Assembly (NCBI GenBank): GCA_029218485.1
Contig: JAQXRK010000222.1
Location: 1 to 26,945 of the forward strand
Reading direction: 5' to 3'
Length of the DNA stretch: 26,945 nucleotides
From: a bacterium
GTDB taxonomy: Bacteria > Bacillota > Clostridia > Christensenellales > CAG-138
Every line of letters starts with the position of its first letter. Position 1 is the stretch's first letter. A model generated the notes under the pieces. It worked only from the letters and a program-made list of their open reading frames with translations, searched no databases and had not been told where the DNA came from. This document shows positions 7,232 through 15,120 of this stretch, in pieces. The position numbers were made by a program, and so were the translations under genes.

Positions 7232-8629
7232 TCAACCTTCCAAATCGCAGGGCTGTGCGCCGCCCTGTGCGCGCGCGATTGTGAGGCGCTGCCGCCATTT
7301 GCCGGAGCGGAACCGGCGAAGCAGCAGCAGACAGCGGCACGTATTGTCGAGCACCATCATCACCCACACGGCGCTTAGGCCGAGGTGGAACCCATAGATC
7401 ATCAGCGCGGAGCCGAGCACGCGCACGCCCCATGAGGTGCAGACCGCGTACAGCACGGGCGGCCGCGTATCCCCCATGCCGTTGAACACGCCCTCGAGAA
7501 CGACCAGCATGCCGTAGACCGGCTCGGAAACCGACACGATGCGCAGTACCGCCGCGCCCAGCCGGACAACGGCCTCGTCCGGCGCAAACAGGCGCATCAG
7601 CGCGGGCGCAAGGAAGAACAGCAGCGCGCCCGCCGCCAGCATCAGCAGCGCGGCCGCCGCCGAGAGCAGAAAGCCGGTGCGGCGGAGCTTTCGCTCGTTC
7701 CCCTCGCCGGCGGCGTTCCCCGCGAGCGTCGCCGCCGCGGCCTGCAGCCCGTAGCCGGGCACATAGAACGCCTGCTCCGCCTGAATGGCGATGGTGTGCG
7801 CCGCAAGCGGCACCACGCCGAGCCGCGCAATGAGCGAGGAGAACAGGATGTGGCCGAAGCAGATCACGCCGCGCTGCAGCGCCACGGGCAGCGCGATGGA
7901 CAGGCAGCGCGAGAGCACCGCGCGGTCGGGATGGAAGCCCGTGCGGCGAAAGCCGAACCGGGGATTTTGAACAAACCGCAGAAACATCAGCACGCCGCCG
8001 ATGCTGAGCGAAACCGCCGTGGCGATCGCCGCGCCGCGCACGCCGAGCCCGGCGCCGTACACCGGCACGCGCCCGATCCGCCGCGACGGGAAGATGAGAA
8101 AGAAGTTCAGCACGATGTTCACGCCGTTCATGACCAGGCCGATCAGCATCGGCGTTTTCATGTCCGACACGCCGCGCAGCGCGCCCGAGAGGGTCAGCAC
8201 GGCCGCGCGGAACACCAGCGGGATCGAGACGATCGTGAAATAGGCGGTCGCGTCCGCGCGGATGGCCTCGTCGCCGCCGAGCCAGCCGGCCAGAAACGGC
8301 GCAATGCCGAGGCACACGGCCGTGAGCAGCGCGCCGGTGAACAGCGTCAGAAACAGCGCCTGCTGCCCGGCGCGGTTGAGGAGCGCTTCGTCGCCCGCGC
8401 CGTCCGCCTGCGCGCACACGGAGAGCACGCCCACGCCGGCCACGCCCGCAAGGCTCGAGACGAGCCAGCCGACCGTTGCCGTCAGCCCGACGGCGGCCGA
8501 GGCGTTCGCGCCCAGCGCGCCCACCATGGCCGTGTCCGCATAGACGACGAGCGTGGCGAGCGCCTCCTGCACGATGGCCGGCCAGGCCAGACGGCCGATG
8601 GCCCTCCAATCCGCTTTGCTCTCCTGCAT
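7232..8629 (-). CDS. MATE family multidrug/cation antiporter
   Basis: A membrane exporter of the multidrug and toxic compound extrusion family, expected in the cytoplasmic membrane and driven by Na+ or H+. The 465-residue protein is the usual length and consists of about twelve hydrophobic segments in two homologous halves. Visible family features: WPAIVQEALATLVVYADTAM near the N-terminus, GALRGVSDMKTPM after the fifth or sixth segment, and the second-half equivalent VFNGMGDTRPPVLYA. The frame is open upstream to 8731, but that extension crosses the promoter; ATG 8627-8629 with GGGGAG just upstream is preferred. Substrate cannot be told from sequence. Confidence 0.93.
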   Translation of the reverse strand: MQESKADWRAIGRLAWPAIVQEALATLVVYADTAMVGALGANASAAVGLTATVGWLVSSLAGVAGVGVLSVCAQADGAGDEALLNRAGQQALFLTLFTGALLTAVCLGIAPFLAGWLGGDEAIRADATAYFTIVSIPLVFRAAVLTLSGALRGVSDMKTPMLIGLVMNGVNIVLNFFLIFPSRRIGRVPVYGAGLGVRGAAIATAVSLSIGGVLMFLRFVQNPRFGFRRTGFHPDRAVLSRCLSIALPVALQRGVICFGHILFSSLIARLGVVPLAAHTIAIQAEQAFYVPGYGLQAAAATLAGNAAGEGNERKLRRTGFLLSAAAALLMLAAGALLFFLAPALMRLFAPDEAVVRLGAAVLRIVSVSEPVYGMLVVLEGVFNGMGDTRPPVLYAVCTSWGVRVLGSALMIYGFHLGLSAVWVMMVLDNTCRCLLLLRRFRSGKWRQRLTIARAQGGAQPCDLEG

Positions 8630-8674
8630 GACTCCCCGTTTCCTTTCCCGCACCGCTATCGATCGATACAGCGC

Positions 8675-8703
8675 ATTATACCGAAAACGGCCGCGCTTTG
8701 CAA
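8675..8703 (-). promoter_or_regulatory. Promoter of the MATE-SRAP operon
   Basis: Minus strand: TTGCAA (8703-8698), 17-base spacer, TATAAT (8680-8675). Start expected near 8668, about 40 bases before the MATE start codon. Confidence 0.87.
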
Positions 8704-8745
8704 CGCTCCGCCGGGCCGCAGCCCCGCGCAAAAGCGGCCGAAGCC

Positions 8746-8774
8746 TTTACAGAAACATGCCGATTTGCTAAGAT
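8746..8774 (+). promoter_or_regulatory. Promoter of the flavin reductase gene
   Basis: TTTACA (8746-8751), 17-base spacer, TAAGAT (8769-8774), giving a leader of about 60 bases before the TTG start at 8843. Weaker match than the divergent MATE promoter 43 bases away. Confidence 0.65.
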
Positions 8775-8842
8775 AAAGGTAGCATTTTGCCTGCACATCC
8801 ACTCGCAGACGCCAGAATCTTACGGTAAAGGAGCGAATCGTC

Positions 8843-10897
8843 TTGGATCAAAAGTATGAACCGCTGTTCACCCCATGGAAGATCGGGAATGTGGAGATCA
8901 AGAACCGCATCGTCCTGTGCCCCATGGGCGGAACCTCCCTGTTCGGCTGGATGGAGCCGAACCACTTTGACCGCGAAGCCGCAAACTTTTTCCTCGAGCG
9001 CGCAAAGAACAACGTGGGCCTGATCATTCCCGGCATCGCGCCGCTGCGGGACACCATCGGCGGCCGGTGGCTCTATCAGAACAAGAAGATGTTCGGGGAG
9101 CTCAAGGACTTCATGACCCAAATCCATGCAATGGGCGCCAAGCTGTTCGTCCAGCTCACGGCGGGCTTCGGCCGCTCCTTCGCCATCACCGACCCGCTCA
9201 TCATGCTGCACAACAACCCCGTGCTCCGCACGATCGCCAAGCCGATCCTCGACGCGCAGTACCTGTGCGCAAGCCCGAGCGAGCTGCCGTCGCGCTGGTC
9301 GGACAAGGTGACCTGCCGCGCGCTGACCGTGGAGGAGATCCACGAGATGATCGAGGCGTTCGCAAAGACCGCCGCGCTGTGCAAGGAGGCCGGCGTGGAC
9401 GGCGTGGAGGTGCACGCGGTGCACGAGGGCTACCTGCTCGACCAGTTTACGCTGCCCTATACGAACAAGCGCACCGACGAGTACGGCGGCTCGTTTGAAA
9501 ACCGCTATCGCTTCCCGGTCGAGATCGTCAAGGCGATCAAGGGCGTCTGCGGCGAGGACTACCCGGTTTCGCTGCGGTATTCGGTCGTGTCCAAGACCAA
9601 GGGCTTCTGCGAGGGCGCGGTGCCCGGGGAGACATACACCGAAGTGGGGCGCGACATGGAGGAGAGCGAGCGGGCGGCCAAATACCTGCAGGACGCCGGC
9701 TACGACATGCTCAACGCCGACAACGGCACCTACGACGCGTGGTACTGGGCACATCCCCCGGCGTACATGCCGCTCAACTGCACCCTCGAGGATGTGGCGC
9801 ACATCAAGCAATTCGTGGACATTCCGGTCGTCTGTGCCGGCCGCATGGAGCCGGAGGAGGGCGCCGAGGCCGTGAAGGCCGGCCGCATCGACGGCGTGGG
9901 CGTCGCCCGCCAGTTCCTGGCCGACGGCGAGTGGGTCACGAAGCTCATGGAGGACCGCACGGAGGACATCCGCCCCTGCATCTGCTGCCACAACGCCTGC
10001 TTCAACCTCACGCACTACAAGGGCGTGGCCAACGACCAGGATCTGTCCGACACGGCGGGCATGGCGCGCTGCGCGCTCAATCCGCCGACCATGCAGCACA
10101 ACAAGTACCGGATCGTCCCGGCCGCCAAGCCGAAGAGCGTTGCCGTGATCGGCGGCGGCATCGGCGGCATGGAGGCGGCCCGCGTGGCCGCGCTGCGCGG
10201 ACACCGGGTCACGCTGTATGAAAAGAGCGGCGCGCTCGGCGGCGTGTTCATCGCGGCGGCGGCACCCTCCTTCAAGGAGAAGGACCGCGACCTGATCGCA
10301 TGGTACAGGCGCGAGATGGAGCGGCTGCCGGTCGAGGTCAAACTCAACACCGAGGTACAGGACATCGACGCGCTTGGCGCGGACGCGGTCATCATCGCCA
10401 CCGGCGCGAAGGCGAAGAAGCTCCCCGTCAAGGGGGCCGAGCTGGCCATGGACGCCACGGAATACCTGCTCGGGGAGAAGACGGTCGGCGAGCGCGTGGC
10501 CATCATCGGCGGCGGCCTGACCGGCTGCGAGATCGCCTACGACCTGTATTTGCAGGGCAAAAAGCCCACGATCGTGGAGATGAAGGACGACCTGATCGCG
10601 GTCAAGGGCGTGTGCCTCGCCAACTCCAGCTACCTGCGCGATTTCTTCAAGGCCAACGGCGTGCCGGTGCATCTCGAAACGAAGCTCAGCGCGGTGCAGG
10701 AGGACGGCGTGATCGTGACGGGCAAGGACGGCGAGCCGTTCAGGATCGAGGCGGACAGCGTGATCCTCTCGGTCGGCTATGCGCCCGCGCCGCTCGCACA
10801 GAAGCGCCGCAACGTGTTTGTCATCGGCGACGCGGCGAAGGTCGGCAACCTGCGCACGGTCATCTGGAACGCGTGGGACGTGGCGATGAAGCTGTAA
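8843..10897 (+). CDS. Old Yellow Enzyme-type FMN/FAD/Fe-S oxidoreductase (enoate reductase / BaiCD-like)
   Basis: A 684-residue NADH-dependent reductase of the 2,4-dienoyl-CoA reductase/2-enoate reductase group, likely reducing activated C=C bonds in an unknown substrate. Order of domains: FMN TIM barrel (1-370) starting EPLFTPWKIGNVEIKNR, with HAVHEGYLLDQF (191-202) and NKRTDEYGG (208-216); an Fe-S motif Cys379/Cys382/Cys386/Cys410; a Rossmann FAD site VIGGGIGGMEAA (435-446); and an NAD site VAIIGGGLTGCEIA. The start is a TTG at 8843 with AAAGGAG nine bases before; no ATG fits the frame. Cys386 to Cys410 are 23 residues apart, against 11 in the E. coli dienoyl-CoA reductase. Single gene with its own promoter. 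BaiCD/BaiH bile acid reductases share this layout, but the substrate cannot be assigned. Confidence 0.9.
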   Translation: MDQKYEPLFTPWKIGNVEIKNRIVLCPMGGTSLFGWMEPNHFDREAANFFLERAKNNVGLIIPGIAPLRDTIGGRWLYQNKKMFGELKDFMTQIHAMGAKLFVQLTAGFGRSFAITDPLIMLHNNPVLRTIAKPILDAQYLCASPSELPSRWSDKVTCRALTVEEIHEMIEAFAKTAALCKEAGVDGVEVHAVHEGYLLDQFTLPYTNKRTDEYGGSFENRYRFPVEIVKAIKGVCGEDYPVSLRYSVVSKTKGFCEGAVPGETYTEVGRDMEESERAAKYLQDAGYDMLNADNGTYDAWYWAHPPAYMPLNCTLEDVAHIKQFVDIPVVCAGRMEPEEGAEAVKAGRIDGVGVARQFLADGEWVTKLMEDRTEDIRPCICCHNACFNLTHYKGVANDQDLSDTAGMARCALNPPTMQHNKYRIVPAAKPKSVAVIGGGIGGMEAARVAALRGHRVTLYEKSGALGGVFIAAAAPSFKEKDRDLIAWYRREMERLPVEVKLNTEVQDIDALGADAVIIATGAKAKKLPVKGAELAMDATEYLLGEKTVGERVAIIGGGLTGCEIAYDLYLQGKKPTIVEMKDDLIAVKGVCLANSSYLRDFFKANGVPVHLETKLSAVQEDGVIVTGKDGEPFRIEADSVILSVGYAPAPLAQKRRNVFVIGDAAKVGNLRTVIWNAWDVAMKL

Positions 10898-10916
10898 TTC
10901 GCAATCGGGCATCGAC

Positions 10917-10948
10917 AAGGCCCTGCCGCTGTTTGGCGGCAGGGCCTT
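10917..10948 (+). terminator. Strong hairpin after the flavin reductase gene
   Basis: AAGGCCCTGCCGC and GGCGGCAGGGCCTT form a stem of over ten pairs with a short loop, 20 bases after the stop codon. The following TTCATCC is a poor U-run, so termination is likely but may be incomplete. Confidence 0.7.
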
Positions 10949-11013
10949 CATCCATAGAAAACACGGTCGGAACGCGGCCTTTTCTGCGCGATCCGTTCCT
11001 GCCGCTGTGGCAG

Positions 11014-11105
11014 CGCTTTGTGCATCGCCGCGCTTTGTGCATCGCCGCGATTTGTGCATCGCCGCGCTTTGTGCGCCACCTCGCTTTGTGCGCAACCGCG
11101 CTATG
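11014..11105. repeat. 17-base tandem repeat, about five copies
   Basis: The unit CGCTTTGTGCATCGCCG starts at 11014 and recurs at 11031, 11048 (one change), 11065 and 11082 (the last four or five bases changed), with a broken sixth copy from 11099. The period is not a multiple of three, and no gene covers it. It lies in the gap between two convergent transcription units. Long apparent reading frames across it are produced by the repeat itself. Confidence 0.9.
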
Positions 11106-11126
11106 AGCGCGGGGGCGATCGCCGGT

Positions 11127-11507
11127 TTACAGCAGCGTATCCCACGAAAAGACCTCGATGCCGCTCAGGTGCGCGATGTCCAGGCGCGCCGCGATCAGCG
11201 ATTCTTTGAGCGCCGCCCGATCGGCCGCCGGATCGATGACGGCGATGGCGAGCGCCATGTCGTCCACCGCGTCGTGGCTGATGAACAGGCGCAGCACGCG
11301 CGCAGCCTCCGCGGTGCGCTGCTGGAGCGATGCAATGCTGACGCGCACACCCTCGGCGTCGTCCCGCCCGGCGGCGGCCTCGGCCGCGTCGATCAGCCGG
11401 TACGCCTCGTCCGAAAAGCGCCTGAGATAGCCGGAGGGCACGGTGAACAGCAGCAGAAGGATCAGCACGATCAGGCAGGTGCCGATGCGCTTTACGCGGT
11501 TATACAT
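11127..11507 (-). CDS. DUF4363-type membrane-anchored protein
   Basis: A 126-residue protein with one N-terminal membrane segment (ICLIVLILLLLF-like, residues 8-22) and a charged, helical remainder expected outside the membrane. This plan, and a position right after a DUF421 gene, matches the DUF4363 family, which is commonly paired with DUF421 in Firmicutes and has no known activity. Its ATG (11505-11507) overlaps the end of the DUF421 gene by eight bases, so the two are translationally coupled. A role as partner of the DUF421 protein is inferred from context only. Confidence 0.72.
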   Translation of the reverse strand: MYNRVKRIGTCLIVLILLLLFTVPSGYLRRFSDEAYRLIDAAEAAAGRDDAEGVRVSIASLQQRTAEAARVLRLFISHDAVDDMALAIAVIDPAADRAALKESLIAARLDIAHLSGIEVFSWDTLL

Positions 11508-12219
11508 GGGTCACCTCCGTCTGCAGCGTCAGCACGCGCGCGCCGGTGCGCGCGGTCGTCTGCGCGCGCAGCAGCCCGTCCGGCGACAGGGAGAGATAGA
11601 ACGCGTCGCGCACGGCGCGGATGCCCATCTCCCCGAGCTTTTTTCGCACCCAGTCCTCCCGGACGCCGCAGGCGCGGATCGTGCTCGGGCAGAGCCGGCC
11701 GTCGAGCACGAGCATGTGGGACAGGTGCGCCTCCTCCGGCTCCAGCTGCAGGTCGCGGACCGTCGGCGTCTGGTACTCGCCCTTTTGCAGGATGCTCACG
11801 CTGCCGTTCGTCTCCAGAATGGCATAGGCCACGCTGCGGATATCGAACACGTCCTTCGAGCGGAGCTGGTCCATCAGGTCGATGATGGCGTAGTTGGTGC
11901 GGCGCATTGCGTCCTCGAGCAGTACGCCGTTGGCCACGAGCACCACGGGATTGCCGCACACGAGCCGCCGCACGCCGGCGCTCTTCAGGCAGACATAGGT
12001 GATGAGCGACTGCATCAGATACAGCGCAAAGATCGGCACCACGCTGTACACCAGCGGAATGCTCGTATCCGCGATGGCGCAGGAGGCCAGGTCGGCGATC
12101 ATCAGCGTGATGAGCAGGTCGAACGGCTGCAGGTCGGACACCTGCCGCTTGCCCGTCAGCCGCAGCACGGCGAACACGAGCACATACAGAATGGCAGCCC
12201 TTAAAAACAGTATCAGCAT
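11500..12219 (-). CDS. DUF421 (YetF/YdfS-like) membrane protein
   Basis: A 239-residue protein with three N-terminal membrane segments and a cytoplasmic C-terminal domain. The signature LTGKRQVSDLQPFDLLITL (residues 20-38) followed by MIADLAS is the hallmark of the DUF421/YetF family. GNPVVLVANGVLLEDAM and MDQLRSKDVFDI belong to its conserved C-terminal part. Relatives are spore or vegetative membrane proteins, some linked to germination, with no enzymatic role established. The ATG at 12217-12219 fits the first membrane segment but has no clear ribosome binding site; the frame stays open into the divergent dCMP deaminase gene, which makes the longer form unlikely. Confidence 0.85.
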   Translation of the reverse strand: MLILFLRAAILYVLVFAVLRLTGKRQVSDLQPFDLLITLMIADLASCAIADTSIPLVYSVVPIFALYLMQSLITYVCLKSAGVRRLVCGNPVVLVANGVLLEDAMRRTNYAIIDLMDQLRSKDVFDIRSVAYAILETNGSVSILQKGEYQTPTVRDLQLEPEEAHLSHMLVLDGRLCPSTIRACGVREDWVRKKLGEMGIRAVRDAFYLSLSPDGLLRAQTTARTGARVLTLQTEVTHV

Positions 12220-12233
12220 AACGGTAGTATGGC

Positions 12234-12302
12234 CTGCGGACGGCTTTTCAAATCCATCGGGCCTGTGAAACCGGTTGGGCTTGCGGACGGCTTTGAAATC
12301 CA
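12234..12302. repeat. Imperfect direct repeat in the DUF421/dCMP deaminase gap
   Basis: TGCGGACGGCTTTTCAAATCCA at 12235-12256 and TGCGGACGGCTTTGAAATCCA at 12282-12302 are nearly identical. The second copy contains the -35 hexamer and spacer of the dCMP deaminase promoter; the first has no -10 box after it. It may be a local duplication or a regulator binding pair. Confidence 0.75.
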
Positions 12303-12309
12303 GTACAAT
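12281..12309 (+). promoter_or_regulatory. Promoter of the dCMP deaminase-thyX-queH operon
   Basis: TTGCGG (12281-12286), 17-base spacer, TACAAT (12304-12309), about 28 bases before the GTG start codon. Confidence 0.75.
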
Positions 12310-12337
12310 AGAAAAAAACTGCGAAGGATGGTGCATC

Positions 12338-12757
12338 GTGAAACGGATCAGCAAGCAGGAGTACTATCTGTCCATCGCCGCACAGGTCGCCAAGCGCTCC
12401 ACATGCCTGCGGCGGCAGTACGGCGCCGTCATCGTCAAGCACGACGAAATCGTGGCAACCGGCTACAACGGCGCGCCGCGCGGGGAGGACAACTGCTGCG
12501 ACGTGGGTACCTGCTACCGCGAGGCGCACGGCATTCCGCACGGCGAGCAGTATGAAAAGTGCGTGGCCGTGCACGCCGAGTGCAACGCGATCATCAGCGC
12601 CAGCCGGCAGGAGATGCTCGGCGCAACGCTGTATCTGGCCGGGTTTGAGGGCGGCGAGCCCATCGGCGATCCGCAGCCGTGCATGATCTGCAACCGGCTC
12701 ATCAAGAACGCCGGCATCGAAAGGGTTATCAACGCAAACGGGGAGGTTCAGCTATGA
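12338..12757 (+). CDS. dCMP deaminase family protein
   Basis: Converts dCMP to dUMP, feeding thymidylate synthesis. The 139-residue protein has the zinc deaminase signature VHAEC (His79, Glu81) and PCMIC (Cys115, Cys118), plus YGAVIV and TGYNGAPRG, which bind the deoxynucleotide in dCMP deaminases, and a Cys/His-rich insert (CCDVGTCYREAHG) seen in the ComEB/dCMP deaminase group. The start is a GTG at 12338 with AAGGATGG upstream; a longer frame from 12275 would overlap the promoter. It overlaps the next gene by ATGA, tying it to the thymidylate synthase. Confidence 0.92.
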   Translation: MKRISKQEYYLSIAAQVAKRSTCLRRQYGAVIVKHDEIVATGYNGAPRGEDNCCDVGTCYREAHGIPHGEQYEKCVAVHAECNAIISASRQEMLGATLYLAGFEGGEPIGDPQPCMICNRLIKNAGIERVINANGEVQL

Positions 12758-13506
12758 ATATCAAACATGTCGGCGAGGGAACGGTCGAGCTGATCGCGGG
12801 CGGCGGCAGGGTCTACACCGACGTCGCGGCGCGCTTCACCCGCTCCGAGCGCAGCCTGACGGAGATCATTTCGTCCCCCTACAACGAGAAGCTCGTGCGG
12901 TCGATCGTGGACAAGGGCCACCTTGCGGCCACGGAGTTCGACTATTTCATCTTCGGCGTGGAGGGCTATTCCCGCGTGACGGAGGTGCAGCTCGTGCGCA
13001 AGCGCCTCGCGAACTATCTCATCAAGAGCGGCCGGGTGGACAAGCACGGCAAGCGCGCGTTCGACGTTGTGGTGCCGGACGGCGTGCTTGAGCACCGGGC
13101 GGAGTGCACGCTGCCGGATGGCACCGCGCTCTCGCTTTCCGGCGAGGAGCTGCTCGGCCTGACCGAGCAGTGGTACAACAGCGGCGTGGAGGCGGGGCTC
13201 CGGGAGGAGGACCTGCGCTATCTCAAGCCGCAGGCCACCGAGTTCAAGGCCATCATCGGCATGAACGCGCACGCGCTCATGGACTGGTTCAAAATCCGCT
13301 GCTGCAGGAACGCGCAGGCCGAGATCCGCGACATGGCGTGGAAGATGCTGCGCCTGTGCCGGGAGGCCGCGCCCGACCTGTTCCGGGATGCGGGCCCGTC
13401 CTGCGCGGTGCTGGGCTACTGCCCGGAGAACGATTTTCAGCACCCGGACTGCCGCGTGATCCGCAAGGACCGCGCGCTCGAGCTGCTCAGGCAGGCGGAA
13501 AAGTAA
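12754..13506 (+). CDS. thyX: FAD-dependent thymidylate synthase ThyX, divergent signature
   Basis: Expected to methylate dUMP to dTMP using methylene-THF, FAD and NADPH. The 250-residue protein shows the ThyX layout: KGHLAATEFDYFIFGV (54-69), SRVTEVQLVRKRLANYLIKS (73-92), and WFKIRCCRNAQAEIRDMAWK (178-197), the C-terminal motif with the substrate-binding arginine. The family signature is RHR-x7-S; here it is RKR-x7-S (82-84, Ser92), with Lys in place of His, and the usual NEQS.RY context is replaced by YLIKSGR. ATG 12754 has GGGGAGG upstream and overlaps the dCMP deaminase stop. Being coupled to the enzyme that makes dUMP strongly supports the role. It could instead be a functionally shifted ThyX relative. 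Confidence 0.82.
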   Translation: MNIKHVGEGTVELIAGGGRVYTDVAARFTRSERSLTEIISSPYNEKLVRSIVDKGHLAATEFDYFIFGVEGYSRVTEVQLVRKRLANYLIKSGRVDKHGKRAFDVVVPDGVLEHRAECTLPDGTALSLSGEELLGLTEQWYNSGVEAGLREEDLRYLKPQATEFKAIIGMNAHALMDWFKIRCCRNAQAEIRDMAWKMLRLCREAAPDLFRDAGPSCAVLGYCPENDFQHPDCRVIRKDRALELLRQAEK

Positions 13507-13510
13507 GGCC

Positions 13511-14104
13511 ATGGAGCAAGCAAACGGGAATCCGCCGCGGGAGGCGCAGCCCCTGCCCGACCGCGTGCTGCTGCACGCGTGCTGCGCGCCATGCTCCATT
13601 GCGTGCGTGGACGATCTGCGCGAGAGCGGCGTGGAGCCGACCGCGTTCTGGTACAACCCCAACATCCATCCGTTCACGGAGTACCGCCAGCGGCGCAATA
13701 CGCTGCGCGAGTATGCCGCGTCCATCGGCATGGCGCTCGCAGAGCGGGACGAGTACGGCCTGCGCGCCTTTCTGCAGGAGGTGGACGGCGCGTTCGACGC
13801 GCGCTGCCCGGTCTGCTACCGGATGCGGCTCGACGCGGCCGCGGCCTATGCGGCGGAGCACGGCTTTCCCGCGTTCTCCACGACGCTTCTGATCAGCCCC
13901 TACCAGAACCACGCGCTGCTCATCGAGGCCGGGGAGCGCGCCGCAAGCCGATACGGCGTGCCCTTCCTCTACCGCGACTTCCGGCCGCGCTTTCGCGAGG
14001 GGCAGGACCGGGCGAGGGAGCTGGGGCTGTACATGCAGAAATACTGCGGCTGCATCTTCAGCGAGGAGGACCGGTACCGGAAACGGAAGAAGAAACAGGC
14101 TTGA
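13511..14104 (+). CDS. queH: Epoxyqueuosine reductase QueH
   Basis: Last step of queuosine synthesis in tRNA: reduces epoxyqueuosine to queuosine. QueH is the cobalamin-independent form, unrelated to QueG. The 197-residue protein shows LLHACCAPCS (20-29), FWYNPNIHP (47-54), CPVCYRMRL (99-107) and YCGCIFSE (178-185). Cys24/Cys25 and Cys99/Cys102 would hold the Fe-S cluster, and Cys179/Cys181 form the redox pair. It starts four bases after thyX with a weak AAGGCC site, so it is probably read by reinitiation. A hairpin terminator follows. No other queuosine gene is in the window. Confidence 0.95.
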   Translation: MEQANGNPPREAQPLPDRVLLHACCAPCSIACVDDLRESGVEPTAFWYNPNIHPFTEYRQRRNTLREYAASIGMALAERDEYGLRAFLQEVDGAFDARCPVCYRMRLDAAAAYAAEHGFPAFSTTLLISPYQNHALLIEAGERAASRYGVPFLYRDFRPRFREGQDRARELGLYMQKYCGCIFSEEDRYRKRKKKQA

Positions 14105-14125
14105 CGGAAAAGAGCAAACGGGCTT

Positions 14126-14156
14126 GACGGCGCCTATCACGCGCCGTCCTTTTTTG
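14126..14156 (+). terminator. Intrinsic terminator of the dCMP deaminase-thyX-queH operon
   Basis: GACGGCGC (14126-14133) and GCGCCGTC pair around a 7-base loop, followed by CTTTTTTG. It lies 21 bases after the queH stop. Confidence 0.92.
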
Positions 14157-14157
14157 T

Positions 14158-14814
14158 TCATCCGGCCGGCTGCTTTGGCCGGTGGAACAGCATCCATGCG
14201 CCGATGATCGCCGCGAACGCGCCGAAGATCAGCCCGGAGAGGCCGTTGTAGAAGGAGAGGTCGGCCGCGTGCGTGAACGAGAGCACCGCCGCCTGCGCAA
14301 GCGGGATGCAGATGAGCGATGCGGCGAGGTTTGTGAGCCGGAGCGCGTGCAGCAGCGGCTCGTCGCGCCGCCGCGCCGTGACGGAGCCATAGACGTTCAG
14401 CGCAATCTCCGCGAGCGTAAACACGGCGATGGCAATGGCGGCATACCGGTGATAGCGCGGCGACGGCTGCCCGAGGAACAGCCGCAGCGAGTAGAGCATG
14501 TAGAACGCGCTCGCCGCCAGCACGATGCCGCCCATGGCGGGGCAGCAGCCGTGCTCCGACCGCAGCCCGAACGGCCGCCCGCCGGTCTGCACGCGCAGGA
14601 ACAGCCAGCGCGCGAGGCCCATGCACGCCGTATAGAACGCGTGCAGGCACAGGAACACGGACGCGACCGAGAGCCCCATCACCAGCTTGCCGGCCGCCAG
14701 AACCATGCCCCAGAGCACGGACACGCGCGTGAGCACGGTCGTGCGCGCCGCGGCGCTTCGGCCCGGCCGGCTGACCCATCGCGGGGTTCGGTTGTTTTCA
14801 TGCGGTGCTGCCAT
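14158..14814 (-). CDS. Multi-pass membrane protein, function unknown
   Basis: A 218-residue protein with about six hydrophobic segments: VSVLWGMVLAAGKLVMGLSV and ASVFLCLHAFYTACMGLA near the N-terminus, GGIVLAASAFYMLYSLRLFL, YAAIAIAVFTLAEIALNVYG, LAASLICIPLAQAAVLSF and FGAFAAIIGAWMLF. Basic loops and a basic N-terminus suggest a cytoplasmic N-terminus. I do not recognise a named family. ATG 14812-14814 has AAGGGG close upstream; a TTG at 14856 would add 14 residues. No clear promoter is seen. It is convergent to the queH operon, whose terminator hairpin lies just past its stop. Confidence 0.72.
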   Translation of the reverse strand: MAAPHENNRTPRWVSRPGRSAAARTTVLTRVSVLWGMVLAAGKLVMGLSVASVFLCLHAFYTACMGLARWLFLRVQTGGRPFGLRSEHGCCPAMGGIVLAASAFYMLYSLRLFLGQPSPRYHRYAAIAIAVFTLAEIALNVYGSVTARRRDEPLLHALRLTNLAASLICIPLAQAAVLSFTHAADLSFYNGLSGLIFGAFAAIIGAWMLFHRPKQPAG

Positions 14815-14873
14815 GCCCCTTAGTCTTTCCACAAGGCGGCGGATGCACAACAACAAACCGCGCTGTTTGCAGC

Positions 14874-14953
14874 TTCGGAGAGGTCGAAATGTGAACTTTC
14901 CGCGGATGTATTGCTTTTGACGGCCGCAGCGGCTATACTATATTGAGAAGCAG
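14874..14953. repeat. Copy A of a diverged ~80-base direct repeat
   Basis: Begins TTCGGAGAGGTCGAAATG and ends GAGAAGCAG. It matches copy B at 15121-15206 except for a six-base gap and a divergent middle. On the minus strand both copies encode the SHFDLSE tail with silent third-base changes, which points to shared coding ancestry. Confidence 0.8.
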
Positions 14954-15120
14954 CTGATGAGCTCACGGATGCTGGCCCAAAAGGGTAACGATCCGCTGTC
15001 CAAGGCTGTTTTCTTTTTTGCCCGACTCCAGAATCGGAACAAGTACATCCGAATACGGAATGACGGCGCACGGTATTTCTATTCCGGTTTTCTGAGCCGT
15101 CAATACTATGTCGGCGCGTT

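Noticed and set aside
11014..11105. Tandem repeat as a CRISPR array.
   Set aside because: Units are contiguous with no spacers and no cas genes are nearby.
11007..11885. Plus-strand 292-codon frame beginning in the 17-base repeat.
   Set aside because: Runs antisense through the DUF4363 and DUF421 genes and begins inside a tandem repeat whose period is not a multiple of three.
14951..15010. CTGATGAG core resembling a hammerhead ribozyme.
   Set aside because: The required GAAA partner segment after stem II is missing and no three-way junction can be drawn.
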